This document shows, in pieces, positions 15,646-25,019 of a stretch of DNA of 64,000 bases. Position 1 is the stretch's first letter, and each line of letters opens with the position of its first letter. The notes below the pieces were generated by a model. It saw nothing but the letters and a program-made list of their open reading frames with translations, did not search any database and was not told where the DNA came from. Source of the DNA: Marinigracilibium pacificum (GTDB lineage Bacteria; Bacteroidota; Bacteroidia; Cytophagales; Cyclobacteriaceae); NCBI RefSeq assembly GCF_012926615.1, contig NZ_JABBNU010000002.1, positions 310,001 through 374,000 of the forward strand, read 5' to 3'. The translations under genes were made by a program, and so were the position numbers.

Positions 15646-17625
15646 ATGTATTTGATAGGATATGACATAGGAAGTTCTTCAATTAAAGCAGCATTATTTA
15701 ATGCCGAAACGAATGAAACTGTTGCAGTGGTTCAATATCCTGAATCAGACATGGATATGATGTCAAGACAAAGTGGCTGGGCAGAACAGCAACCTGAAGT
15801 TTGGTGGAATGATTTTATTTCAGTTTCAAGAAAGTTATTGTCGGTTACATCTGTTAAATCTTCTGATATTCAATCTATTGGGCTTTCCTATCAAATGCAT
15901 AGTTTGGTTCTTATTGATAAATACAATCAGGTTCTCAGACCATCGATAATCTGGTGTGATAGTCGTGCAGTTGAAATTGGCAAAAAGGCATTTGAGATCT
16001 TAGGAAAGACTAAAACGCTACAACACTTGTTAAATTCTCCAGGTAATTTTACTGCATCAAAGTTAAAATGGGTCAAGGATAACGAACCCCACATTTATGA
16101 AAATACACATAAAGTATTATTGCCTGGAGATTACATTGCGATGCGCCTTACAGGTGAAATTAATACTACAATACCTGGGCTTTCTGAAGGCATATTCTGG
16201 GATTTTAAAAATAAGCGGATTTCTGAAGAATTACTTGAATATTATGGTATTGAACACAATTTAATACCTGAAACAACTTCTGTTCTCGGAATTCAGGGCA
16301 GAGTTACGAAACAAGCTGCCGAAATTACAGGTTTGGCGAAGGGAATTCCGGTGACTTACCGCGCTGGTGATCAACCTACGAATGCGATGTCTCTTAATGT
16401 TATGAGACCTAATGAAATAGCAGCTACATGTGGTACTTCAGGAGTAGTATATGGTGTGGTTGATAAGCTTTTATATGATGAAAAGTCGCGGGTGAATTCG
16501 TTTGCGCATGTTAACTATGAAGATAATTTCGATAGAATAGGTGTGTTATTGTGTCTGAATGGTGCAGGTGTTCAATATAGTTGGATGAAAAATCAAATAG
16601 CCCGATCGGGTAGAAGCTATTCAGATATGGAAAGAATGGTTTCAACAGTCCCAATTGGAAGTGATGGGTTGTGTATTCTCCCTTTTGGTAACGGGGCTGA
16701 ACGAATGCTGGAAAATAAAAATGTAAACTCTCATATATTTAACATTCAATTTAACAGACATAGCAGAGCTCATTTATATCGCGCAGCATTAGAAGGAGTT
16801 GCGTTTTCGTTCGTACATGGTGTGAATATATTAAAGGAAATGGGACTCAAAGTTGATGTGATGCGTGTAGGTAATGATAATATGTTTCAGTCAGAAGTGT
16901 TTTCTTCAACTATCGCTACAATGCTTGATTGCCATATTGAAGTTGTTGATACAACAGGTGCTATTGGAGCAGCAAGGGCAGCAGGTGTTGGTGCCGGTAT
17001 TTATAAAAGTCTGGAAGAGGCATTACAAGGGATTAGCCCCTCAATAGTCTATGGGCCGCAATTCAATAAAATTAATTGTCAGCAAGCTTATTATTTATGG
17101 GAATCTTGTCTTGAAACAGCACTTATTTCAAATCCTAGAAAGGATAACCCTGAAAAGTTAAAAGCTGAGCTGGAAAGCCTTGAAAAATCATTAAGTAAAA
17201 AGAGTATGGATATAACTTCTCTTCATTTGCAGCTGCAAGCCAGGGATGAGGTTCTAAATGAAGTTAAAAATGATCTGAAGAAACTATCTGATCATATCTC
17301 TGATGACAAGAAAAAAGTATTTGAACGAGTTATAAGAAAAATCAATCAAAATTTCTCTGCTGATACCCAATGGAAAAAGTTTGAAGATCATTTTGAACTT
17401 ATCCATAGTGATTTCTTTAAAGGGCTTAAAAATAGTTATCCGGACCTTTCAACCGCTGAGATTAAACTTTTGGCTTTATTGAAAATGAAATTAACAACCA
17501 AAGATATTGCCAGTCAATTGAATTTGTCAGTTAGAGGAGTCGAAACAAAGAGGTACAGGCTTCGTAAGAAACTAGATTTAAATAAAGAGTTAAGCCTTGA
17601 AGATTTTCTGGAGCAGGTATCCTGA
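15646..17625 (+). CDS. FGGY xylulokinase-like protein fused to C-terminal LuxR-type HTH module
   Basis: 659 residues in one uninterrupted frame. Residues 1-495 are a full FGGY kinase of the xylulokinase type: DIGSSS phosphate motif, QMHS (83-86), catalytic Asp242 in AGDQPTNA, and GTSG (263-266). Residues 496-600 are a coiled coil and linker. Residues 601-659 are a LuxR-type helix-turn-helix (LTTKDIASQLNLSVRGVETKRYRLRKKLDL). The linker pattern WKKFEDHFELIHSDFF plus 'SYPDLSTAEIKLLALL' is that of the C-terminal module of Bacteroidota TPR or Y_Y_Y regulators. The paralogue downstream lacks this tail. Against it, the kinase half has QMHS for QMHG and TCGTSG for TGGTSG, so it may have become a sensor that binds xylulose/ATP and controls the xylose genes. 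Catalysis cannot be excluded. Confidence 0.88.
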   Translation: MYLIGYDIGSSSIKAALFNAETNETVAVVQYPESDMDMMSRQSGWAEQQPEVWWNDFISVSRKLLSVTSVKSSDIQSIGLSYQMHSLVLIDKYNQVLRPSIIWCDSRAVEIGKKAFEILGKTKTLQHLLNSPGNFTASKLKWVKDNEPHIYENTHKVLLPGDYIAMRLTGEINTTIPGLSEGIFWDFKNKRISEELLEYYGIEHNLIPETTSVLGIQGRVTKQAAEITGLAKGIPVTYRAGDQPTNAMSLNVMRPNEIAATCGTSGVVYGVVDKLLYDEKSRVNSFAHVNYEDNFDRIGVLLCLNGAGVQYSWMKNQIARSGRSYSDMERMVSTVPIGSDGLCILPFGNGAERMLENKNVNSHIFNIQFNRHSRAHLYRAALEGVAFSFVHGVNILKEMGLKVDVMRVGNDNMFQSEVFSSTIATMLDCHIEVVDTTGAIGAARAAGVGAGIYKSLEEALQGISPSIVYGPQFNKINCQQAYYLWESCLETALISNPRKDNPEKLKAELESLEKSLSKKSMDITSLHLQLQARDEVLNEVKNDLKKLSDHISDDKKKVFERVIRKINQNFSADTQWKKFEDHFELIHSDFFKGLKNSYPDLSTAEIKLLALLKMKLTTKDIASQLNLSVRGVETKRYRLRKKLDLNKELSLEDFLEQVS

Positions 17626-17665
17626 ATTTGTTAAGAAGTTTGAAAGCAACTATTTTATTTTGATT

Positions 17666-17707
17666 TTATTGAAGTGAGTAACTTCATTATATTGGAAGGT
17701 CAATAAT
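17666..17707. promoter_or_regulatory. Inverted repeat and shared motif before the second xylulokinase
   Basis: TGAAGT (17670-17675), 5-nt spacer, ACTTCA (17681-17686) is an inverted repeat. TTATTGAAGTGA (17666-17677) also occurs at 15617-15628, and ATTGGAAGGTCAATAAT (17691-17707) matches 15591-15606 with one extra base. A looser copy, TGTAGTGAGCTAACTCCG, is at 22461-22478 after the symporter gene. This is a candidate operator for the kinase-HTH protein. The 293-base gap 17626-17918 has no other gene. Confidence 0.45.
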
Positions 17708-17918
17708 CTGTTTAATTGAATTCTTTGATTACTTTCAATTACCCTCATATATTATTCTTTTTTTCTACATATAAGAAATTGACGTAGTGATGAATGGATT
17801 TTGACGAATCCTTGTAGGGCTATGTTTTTTAGAAATATGGAAAATATCACTGTCTTTTGTTAAGGCTCGAATAAAAGCTGAAATCAAATACCAGATGAAA
17901 TTGAAAAGTAAGAAATAA

Positions 17919-19412
17919 ATGAGTAGCTATTTAATTGGATTTGACATTGGGAGTTCGTCAGTAAAGGCATCTTTAGTAAATGCAGATACAAGCGAGACAA
18001 TCCGAAGTGTCCATTATCCTCCGACTGAGATGGATGTGGTCTCCAGGCAAAAGGGCTGGGCGGAGCAAAATCCTGAATTATGGTGGGAAAATGTATGTAA
18101 TGCCAGTGAAAAACTACTTTCAGATATTTCAATAGACGTCTCAAAGATAATTGGAATTGGTTTAAGTTATCAAATGCATGGGCTTGTTTTAGTTGATGAA
18201 AATTATCAAGTACTCAGACCTTCAATAATCTGGAGTGATAGCAGGGCTGTAGAAATTGGAAACAAAGCCTTTATTGAAATTGGAGAGAAAAAATGTCTTG
18301 ATCACCTGATGAATTCTCCAGGTAATTTCACCATGTCAAAACTAAAGTGGGTCTTTGAAAACGAACCTGAAATTTATGAACAAGTCCACAAGTTTATGCT
18401 TCCGGGAGACTTTATTGCAATGAAAATGACCGGCAGGATCACCTCAACCATTCCTGGAATGTCTGAAGCTATGCTCTGGGACTTTAAAAATAATAAAATT
18501 GCAGATTTTGTACTTCAATATTTTGGCTTTGATCAAAAGGTAGTTCCTGAAATATTACCAACTTTTTCGATTCAAGGTAACTTAACGCCTGGTTCAGCAA
18601 AGCAGCTGGGATTATGTCCTGGAATACCAATAGCGTATCGCGCCGGCGACCAGCCAAATAATGCAATGTCATTAAACGTATTTAACCCGGGCGAAATTGC
18701 AGCAACTGGGGGTACTTCAGGGGTTGTGTATGCAGTCGTTGATCATCCTGTTTCTGATGAGCAGTCAAGGGTTAATGGTTTTGCACATGTTAATTATACC
18801 AAGTTGGATCCTAAAATTGGAGTTCTTTTATGTATCAATGGAACCGGCAGCCTTTACCGGTGGATAAGACAGCAGGTTGCAACTGATAATATTTCTTATA
18901 ATGATATGGAAAAGGCAGCATCAGCCGTTCCAGTGGGTTCAGATGGACTAAGAGTTATTCCATTTGGAAATGGAGCTGAGAGAATGCTCAACAATAGAAA
19001 TATTGGTTCACAAATAGTAAACCTTCAGTTTAACAGGCACACTAGAAGTCATCTATACAGAGCAGCTTTGGAAGGTATTGCTTTTTCATTTGTATATGGA
19101 ATCAAAATTCTAAACGAAATAGGGATCAGGTCACATGTGATTAGAGTAGGTAATGATAATCTCTTTCAGTCTGAAATTTTTGCTACTACGGTTTCAGCAT
19201 TAACAAAATGTAAAATCGAAGTCATAGGAACAACAGGTGCTGCGGGAGCTGCTCTAGGAGCGGGAATAGGTGTTGGGCGATATGAAAATACTCAACAGGC
19301 CTTTGGTAAAATTGAAGTTAAAGATGTGATTGATAAGCAAGATTTAAAAGGGAGCTACTCCATTGCCTATAAAAATTGGACAAAAGATCTTGGCAAGCTT
19401 ATCATTGATTAG
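17919..19412 (+). CDS. xylB: Xylulokinase
   Basis: 497 residues, the usual length for XylB. It phosphorylates D-xylulose with ATP to xylulose 5-phosphate in the cytoplasm. Motifs are intact: DIGSSSVKA, QMHG, the catalytic Asp (about 244) in AGDQPNNA, TGGTSG, and the C-terminal GTTGAAGAALGAGIG. It is closely similar over its whole length to the kinase half of the preceding fusion protein, so the two are tandem paralogues; this one carries no regulator domain. xylA follows 28 bases downstream and the symporter after that, forming a xylose operon. Confidence 0.93.
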   Translation: MSSYLIGFDIGSSSVKASLVNADTSETIRSVHYPPTEMDVVSRQKGWAEQNPELWWENVCNASEKLLSDISIDVSKIIGIGLSYQMHGLVLVDENYQVLRPSIIWSDSRAVEIGNKAFIEIGEKKCLDHLMNSPGNFTMSKLKWVFENEPEIYEQVHKFMLPGDFIAMKMTGRITSTIPGMSEAMLWDFKNNKIADFVLQYFGFDQKVVPEILPTFSIQGNLTPGSAKQLGLCPGIPIAYRAGDQPNNAMSLNVFNPGEIAATGGTSGVVYAVVDHPVSDEQSRVNGFAHVNYTKLDPKIGVLLCINGTGSLYRWIRQQVATDNISYNDMEKAASAVPVGSDGLRVIPFGNGAERMLNNRNIGSQIVNLQFNRHTRSHLYRAALEGIAFSFVYGIKILNEIGIRSHVIRVGNDNLFQSEIFATTVSALTKCKIEVIGTTGAAGAALGAGIGVGRYENTQQAFGKIEVKDVIDKQDLKGSYSIAYKNWTKDLGKLIID

Positions 19413-19440
19413 CATTTAAGATACAGATAAACATAGAAAA

Positions 19441-20808
19441 ATGAGTAAAAAAATGAAAACACTAAATGATCAGGGAGAAGGGGTTGTTTTAGGTGAAAAA
19501 GAATACTTTAAGGGTATTTCTAAAATAGAATTTGAAGGGAGAGATTCTGATAATCCACTTGCTTTTAAATATTATGATGAGAATAAGAAAGTTGGTGGTA
19601 AAACACTCAAAGAGCATTTTCGATTTGCAGTTGCCTATTGGCATACATTCTGCGGTACTGGTGATGATCCGTTTGGGGTAGGCACAAAAGAATTCCCCTG
19701 GTTGGAAAAAGCAGATGCAATCGGAAAGGCAAAAGATAAAATGGACGCTGCATTTGAGTTTATTTCCAAACTAGGTGTTCCTTATTATTGTTTCCATGAT
19801 TTTGATCTGGTTGAAGAGGGGGGTACAATCACAGAATCCGAAAAGAGGCTCGATGAAATTTCTGATTATGCTTTAGAAAAACAAAAGGCTTCAGGGGTTA
19901 AACTTCTGTGGGGGACAGCCAATTTATTCAGTCATCCTAGATTTATGAATGGAGCCATTACAAATCCGGATTTTGATATTTTGGCTCATGCAGGTGCACA
20001 GGTTAAAAATGCACTTGATGTTACGATCAAACTGGGTGGAGAAAATTATGTTTTTTGGGGAGGACGCGAGGGGTATATGTCTCTCCTGAATACTAATATG
20101 AAGAAGGAGCAGGAACATTTTGCCAGATTTCTTCATATGGCGAAAGATTATGCAAGAGCTAATGGTTTTAAGGGGCAGTTTTTTATAGAGCCAAAGCCAG
20201 CAGAACCAACTAAGCATCAGTATGATTTCGATGCAGCTACTGTAATTGGTTTTTTAAGACATAATGGGTTGGATAAAGACTTTAAATTAAACCTTGAAGT
20301 AAATCATGCCACACTGGCTAATCATACTTTTGCCCATGAGCTACAAGTAGCTGTTGATGCCGGAATGCTAGGGAGTATTGATGCAAACAGGGGTGATTAC
20401 CAGAATGGCTGGGATACTGATCAATTTCCCGTTAATATTTATGAAGTTGTTCAGGAAATGATGATTATCCTTCAGGGAAATGGGTTTAAAGGTGGAGGAG
20501 TTAATTTTGATGCAAAACTAAGAAGAAATTCAACCGATCTGGAAGATATATTTTACGCTCATATCGGAGCAATGGATGTATATGCCCGGGCATTGATGAT
20601 AGCTCATGATATACTCGAAAATTCGGATTTCATGAATATGAGAAAAGCACGATATAGTTCTTTCAATACATTGGAAGGGACAGCTTTCGAATCCGGGAAA
20701 TTATCATTAGAGGATCTTCATAAAATTGCACACCGTAACGGAGAACCACGATTACGAAGTGGAAAGCAGGAGCTGTTTGAAAATATTATTAACCAATATA
20801 TCCGATAA
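19441..20808 (+). CDS. xylA: Xylose isomerase
   Basis: 455 residues, a class II-length xylose isomerase that converts D-xylose to D-xylulose. Visible signatures are [14 protein letters not shown], the catalytic His in CFHDFDL, the metal-binding region [31 protein letters not shown], and [17 protein letters not shown]. It acts with the kinase upstream; the symporter starts 3 bases after its stop. Together they make the standard isomerase route into the pentose phosphate pathway. Confidence 0.97.
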   Translation: MSKKMKTLNDQGEGVVLGEKEYFKGISKIEFEGRDSDNPLAFKYYDENKKVGGKTLKEHFRFAVAYWHTFCGTGDDPFGVGTKEFPWLEKADAIGKAKDKMDAAFEFISKLGVPYYCFHDFDLVEEGGTITESEKRLDEISDYALEKQKASGVKLLWGTANLFSHPRFMNGAITNPDFDILAHAGAQVKNALDVTIKLGGENYVFWGGREGYMSLLNTNMKKEQEHFARFLHMAKDYARANGFKGQFFIEPKPAEPTKHQYDFDAATVIGFLRHNGLDKDFKLNLEVNHATLANHTFAHELQVAVDAGMLGSIDANRGDYQNGWDTDQFPVNIYEVVQEMMIILQGNGFKGGGVNFDAKLRRNSTDLEDIFYAHIGAMDVYARALMIAHDILENSDFMNMRKARYSSFNTLEGTAFESGKLSLEDLHKIAHRNGEPRLRSGKQELFENIINQYIR

Positions 20809-20811
20809 TAT

Positions 20812-22425
20812 ATGAATGTAAGACTTGAGGCCCTTGACTGGGTAATTATCGGTATTTATTTTGTGGTTCTTTTTGCGATTGCCATATGGGTAATCAGAAG
20901 GCGTAAAGACAATACGGAAGACTATTTTTTAGCTGGAAGAAATGCAGGATGGTTTGTTGTCGGAGCCTCCATTTTTGCTTCGAATATTGGTTCAGAACAC
21001 GTAGTTGGGTTGGCGGGCACAGGAGCTGAAAGTGGAATGCCAATGGCGCACTTTGAATTACATGCATGGATAGTTCTGTTACTGGGATGGGTTTTTTTAC
21101 CATTCTATGTGAGAAGTGGAGTGTTTACTATGCCGGAATTTCTTGAGAAAAGATTTAATAGCACTGCCAGATGGTGGTTATCAATTATTTCACTCATTGG
21201 ATATGTCTTGACCAAGGTTTCAGTATCAGTATATGCAGGAGGAATTGTTATTGAAGCATTAACCGGGCTTGATTTCTGGACTGGAGCTTTAATTACTGTA
21301 ATTATTACAGGTTTGTACACTGTTTTAGGGGGAATGAGAGCTGTAATATATACTGAAACTCTGCAGACAATAGTCCTTATTGTCGGATCTCTGTTGGTTA
21401 CAGTTTTGGGACTAATGAAAATTGGTGGATGGAGTGAATTGAAATCAATTGCAGGCAGCAGTCATTTTAATATGTGGCGGCCTTCAGATGATCCCGATTT
21501 TCCATGGACTGGATTAGTCTTTGGAGGTTCCATTGTTGGAATCTGGTATTGGTGTACTGATCAATACATTGTGCAACGAACCCTTGCTGCAAAAAATATT
21601 AAAGTCGGTCTACAAGGGTCAATTTTTGGTGCTTACCTGAAGTTGACTCCGGTGTTTTTATTCCTTGTTCCAGGTATAATTGCCTATGCTTTAAATAAAA
21701 CAGGGCAGTTGCAATTGGAATCATCCGACCAGGCACTTCCAACCCTGATGGCTGCATTGTTACCAACTGGAATAAGAGGTGTCGTGGCCGCAGGATTACT
21801 TGCTGCCTTAATGAGTTCACTGGCATCTGTTTTTAATTCCTGTTCAACACTCTTTACTGTTGATATTTATAAGAAGCTACATCCTGGAGTATCTGAAAAA
21901 AAGCTAGTGAATATTGGTCGGATAGCCACTTTTGTTGTTGTTATTCTGGGAATATTATGGATACCGGTAATGGCTAATATCTCCGGGGTTCTCTATGAAT
22001 ATCTTCAAAGTGTCCAGGCTTATATTGCACCACCTGTAACAGCAACCTTTTTACTGGGTATATTCTGGAAAAGAATAAACTCAAAAGGAGCCCTTGCTAC
22101 ACTGATTGGAGGCTTTGTTCTCGGAATGAGTCGCTTAATTGCCGAGCTAAAAAAGGATTCTCTTACAGGGATTCTTCATGATTGGGCAACAATCAACTTT
22201 CTGCACTTTTGTGTGTTGTTGTTTGTGATTTGTGTAATCATTTGTATTACTGTTTCATTATTATCTGCAGCTCCTGATGCTAAAAAGATAGAAGGGCTAA
22301 CTTATGGGACATTATCTGGTAATGACAAAATAAGTAACAGGAATCGTTACGGATTAAAGGAGATTTTTTTATCAATAGGTTTGATAGTAATTATAATTTG
22401 GATCTTAACCTATTTTACTGGTTAA
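20812..22425 (+). CDS. Sodium/solute symporter (SSS, SGLT-like), probable xylose uptake
   Basis: 537 residues with about 14 hydrophobic segments. The N-terminus (EDYFLAGRNAGWFVVGASIFASNIGSEHVVG, shown here in parts) is typical of SGLT-type sugar/sodium symporters, including the GSEH motif, and WCTDQYIVQR and ALMSSLASVFNSCSTLFT match the sodium-site helices. Its place as last gene of the xylB-xylA operon suggests xylose as substrate; this is from context, since SSS transporters are broad. It starts 3 bases after the xylA stop. Confidence 0.88.
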   Translation: MNVRLEALDWVIIGIYFVVLFAIAIWVIRRRKDNTEDYFLAGRNAGWFVVGASIFASNIGSEHVVGLAGTGAESGMPMAHFELHAWIVLLLGWVFLPFYVRSGVFTMPEFLEKRFNSTARWWLSIISLIGYVLTKVSVSVYAGGIVIEALTGLDFWTGALITVIITGLYTVLGGMRAVIYTETLQTIVLIVGSLLVTVLGLMKIGGWSELKSIAGSSHFNMWRPSDDPDFPWTGLVFGGSIVGIWYWCTDQYIVQRTLAAKNIKVGLQGSIFGAYLKLTPVFLFLVPGIIAYALNKTGQLQLESSDQALPTLMAALLPTGIRGVVAAGLLAALMSSLASVFNSCSTLFTVDIYKKLHPGVSEKKLVNIGRIATFVVVILGILWIPVMANISGVLYEYLQSVQAYIAPPVTATFLLGIFWKRINSKGALATLIGGFVLGMSRLIAELKKDSLTGILHDWATINFLHFCVLLFVICVIICITVSLLSAAPDAKKIEGLTYGTLSGNDKISNRNRYGLKEIFLSIGLIVIIIWILTYFTG

Positions 22426-22533
22426 CTTAATGATTTAAAGCATTTATTTTAATGAATTTATGTAGTGAGCTAACTCCGATTATTTAAGAGTATCAATTAT
22501 GTTTTATTTGTGTCTATTTGGGTTTTTCACAAT

Positions 22534-22566
22534 AAGTCACCATGATTTTCATGGTGGCTTTTTTTT
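22534..22566 (+). terminator. Intrinsic terminator of the xylose operon
   Basis: Arms AAGTCACCATGA (22534-22545) and TCATGGTGGCTT (22549-22560) with one non-Watson-Crick pair, 3-nt loop, then a T-run. It ends the xylB-xylA-symporter transcript. The rest of the 22426-22741 gap holds the 22461 half-site, the operator-like site at 22717, and no ORF. Confidence 0.85.
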
Positions 22567-22716
22567 AAAAAAAACATTCAATTTATGCTGCAAAATAAAA
22601 TATTGCCTAATTGATATATTGTATTTTTTAATTGTTATAAAATTCTAAAAAACAGTAGTTGAATTTTACCGAAAACCTTTGCGAACAAAAAAAAATTGTT
22701 ATACATTCAGGTTATT

Positions 22717-22735
22717 GTTTGTATAATATACACAG
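22717..22735. promoter_or_regulatory. Operator-like site before the ECF sigma gene
   Basis: GTTTGTATAATATACACAG, 7 bases before the sigma start codon, contains the inverted repeat TGTATA-A-TATACA. By hand alignment 15 of its 19 positions equal the core (61118-61136) of the perfect palindrome before the SDR gene. It is a candidate site for the NUDIX-type regulator encoded at 60389. Confidence 0.5.
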
Positions 22736-22741
22736 AAAAAA

Positions 22742-23317
22742 ATGAAGGCGAATAGCTTAACCATATTCCCCAAAGAAAATAGCAGTGATGAATACTTATG
22801 GTCATGTTTAAAAAATGGGGATCGTAAAGCGCTTGATGAAATTTATTATGGGCATGTGCCTGCTTTGATTGCCTATGGACATCAGTTTACAGCTAAAAAA
22901 GAATTGGTAGATGATTGTATTCAGGAATTATTTATTGATTTGTGGCAAAAAAGAAATCGATTAGGGGAGACTTCATCCATTCGTTTTTATTTAATAAAAA
23001 GTATAAAGAGGAGAATTCTTAGACAAATCAAAAAATCAGATAAATGTAAAGCCTTCAGCGAGTTTAATGAGTTTTTTATAGAAAATCAGATGGATACAAA
23101 TATTTCTAATGAATCTGAAGTAATTGTTTCTACTCAAAAACTACGACGTTCATTTCAGGCTCTATCACCACTTCAACGAGAGCTCATCTACCTGAAATAT
23201 TACAATAATTTAGATTGTGATCAAATGAAAGATGTACTTGATTTAACTAAAAAACAAGTATACAATGCACTTTCAAAGGCAATGATATCACTTCGGCAAA
23301 GCCTTGTTGTAAATTAA
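22742..23317 (+). CDS. ECF sigma factor (FecI-like)
   Basis: 191 residues. Region 2 is seen at about residues 25-95 (ALIAYGHQFTAKKELVDDCIQELFIDLWQKR) and region 4 at about 125-185 (LSPLQRELIYLKYYNNLDCDQMKDVLDLTKKQVYNALSKAM). Bacteroidota PULs often pair such a sigma factor with a FecR anti-sigma factor and an STN-bearing SusC, so that glycan uptake induces its own transporter. All three partners follow here in order. The gene has its own upstream region with the operator-like site at 22717. Confidence 0.93.
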   Translation: MKANSLTIFPKENSSDEYLWSCLKNGDRKALDEIYYGHVPALIAYGHQFTAKKELVDDCIQELFIDLWQKRNRLGETSSIRFYLIKSIKRRILRQIKKSDKCKAFSEFNEFFIENQMDTNISNESEVIVSTQKLRRSFQALSPLQRELIYLKYYNNLDCDQMKDVLDLTKKQVYNALSKAMISLRQSLVVN

Positions 23318-23857
23318 AAACGCACGTAAAAATTTCATTTTTCATTACAATATTTTTGAGAATATTGTAGGATTGTAATGTTCTAATGTAATTTTTTTCA
23401 AATAAAATTCATTATTATTATTAATGTCATTCAATAATACCTGTAAAGTGCCTTGATTTTTACCAACATAGTGCAAATTCTTGTATTTAAAATAAACTTT
23501 CTGTTTATGCAACCTAAATCATACTAGTTCAGTTTTAGGTTTAAATCAAAATTATCAAAGCCATATTCTAATACTTTTTATTATTATTTATAATAATAGA
23601 ACTTATCAAATTATTATTAAAAATTATCTTTGATGTATTAACTAATTGATATTTATATAATTAAAATAATTGTTATATATAAGTTCATGTAAAAAATTAA
23701 TGATAAAAAATTATTATTAATTATGTAATTTATTGATGTATTTATTGAAAAATAGTTGCTTTTAGGTTTAATATGTTAAATATATTGTAAATAATTAAAT
23801 TTTCAGGAGTAATATAAGAGTGTTAGGTATTTATACACTAAACGAAGAATAATTACC
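23318..23857. other. 540-base AT-rich gap between sigma and FecR genes
   Basis: No ORF of note on either strand. The stretch is strongly AT-rich. Two -7-like boxes on the plus strand, TATTTTTG (23351-23358) and TATCTTTG (23625-23632), lack a TTG at the usual distance, so I do not call promoters. A sigma/anti-sigma pair is normally only a few bases apart; the gap suggests separate transcription of FecR onward, perhaps by the ECF sigma itself. Confidence 0.5.
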
Positions 23858-24922
23858 TTGAAAATTTCAAAACATAAATATTCAAATTACACACTTGCTG
23901 ATTTTCTGCAAGATGAATCATTTATTGATTGGGTATTAAATGATAAACCGGTAAGCAATCCATGGTTTGATAGATTAAATAATGATGAATCAATTGTACG
24001 CCATGCGTTACAAGCTGAAACATTAATTCGTAAGATCAAACCGTTAAAACCTGTTTTTGATGATAGTCGTGTTGAAAGATTGAAGTTGCGGATTGATGAA
24101 TCTATCGACAAAAAGGAGTCTTCGTTAGATAGCAGACAATTATCAAGTAAATCATATAATTATTACTATGGGGTATCAGTAGCAGCATGTATTGCATTTA
24201 TAATAATATTGACCTTTTTTTTGTTACCCGGTAATTTAAGTAATGGTAATTTTGAATCACAAACGATAACATGGGTAAAGAAGTCTACTAAAGATGGACA
24301 AAGACTGACCTTATTTTTAACCGATGGATCTAAAATTAAACTCAATTCAAGAAGTGAAATTCAGTATCAACAATCATTTAATGAAAATGAGGTAAGACTT
24401 ATAAAACTTAAAGGAGAAGCATTTTTTGAAGTAGCAGAAGATTCAACTCGTCCCTTCAGGGTTTATGCTGGTTCAACAATTACAGAGGCCTTAGGTACCT
24501 CATTTAATATTAAAAGTGAAGTAAATCAAACAGGCATCTCCTTAGTTACTGGTAAAGTAAAAGTTTCTGATTTACAAACATCCAAACGAAATGAGATTTT
24601 AATTCCTGGCAATAAGTTATTGGTAATTTCAGATTCCTGGAAAAGTATATCAGAATTCGATTTTGATGAAGAAATTGCCTGGAAAGATGAAGTTTTAGTA
24701 TTTAAAAACGCGGATAGTCAGGAAGTCTTTAGTCGATTGTCAAAATGGTTTGGTGTAAAATTTAATTTATCTGAATACGACAATCAAATCACATGGAATT
24801 ATACTGGGAAGTTCAAAAATCAGACACTTAAAAGTGTTCTCACCAGTATTGGTTACTCCGAAAAATTTGAATTTAAAATAGATGATAAGGAAATAATTAT
24901 TAAGCCTATGGAAAATAAGTAA
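23858..24922 (+). CDS. FecR-family anti-sigma factor
   Basis: 354 residues, TTG start at 23858; no in-frame ATG exists before the FecR domain, so a non-ATG start is needed. The N-terminal ~100 residues are the cytoplasmic sigma-binding part, a single helix is at about 104-124 (YYGVSVAACIAFIIILTFFL), and the periplasmic part has the FecR domain (GQRLTLFLTDGSKIKLNSRSEIQY, LKGEAFFEVAEDSTRPFRVY) and the C-terminal DUF4974-type domain (VFKNADSQEVFSRLSKWFGVKF). It should hold the ECF sigma factor until the SusC STN domain signals. Confidence 0.93.
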   Translation: MKISKHKYSNYTLADFLQDESFIDWVLNDKPVSNPWFDRLNNDESIVRHALQAETLIRKIKPLKPVFDDSRVERLKLRIDESIDKKESSLDSRQLSSKSYNYYYGVSVAACIAFIIILTFFLLPGNLSNGNFESQTITWVKKSTKDGQRLTLFLTDGSKIKLNSRSEIQYQQSFNENEVRLIKLKGEAFFEVAEDSTRPFRVYAGSTITEALGTSFNIKSEVNQTGISLVTGKVKVSDLQTSKRNEILIPGNKLLVISDSWKSISEFDFDEEIAWKDEVLVFKNADSQEVFSRLSKWFGVKFNLSEYDNQITWNYTGKFKNQTLKSVLTSIGYSEKFEFKIDDKEIIIKPMENK

Positions 24923-25019
24923 TACAAAATTTACCTATTCAGGTATTAAAATCGTTACATGGCAATTGAATTTGCCAGATTGATAAAAAACCAAATAATA
25001 ACCTATAACATGAAAACTT

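Noticed and set aside
17131-17625. The HTH tail of the first kinase as a frameshift artefact joining two genes
   Set aside because: The frame is continuous, and the linker has the coiled coil and W..F..F pattern that precede this HTH in known regulators.
15646-19412. The two xylulokinase genes as an assembly duplication or a split gene
   Set aside because: They are clearly diverged throughout, differ in the tail, and are separated by 293 bases of unrelated DNA.
23318-23857. A hidden gene or promoter between sigma and FecR
   Set aside because: No frame with coding character; two TAnnTTTG boxes lack a -33 partner at proper spacing.
25010-25019. ATG at 25010 as the susC start
   Set aside because: It is out of frame with the signal peptide and the STN domain; 25020 is in frame.
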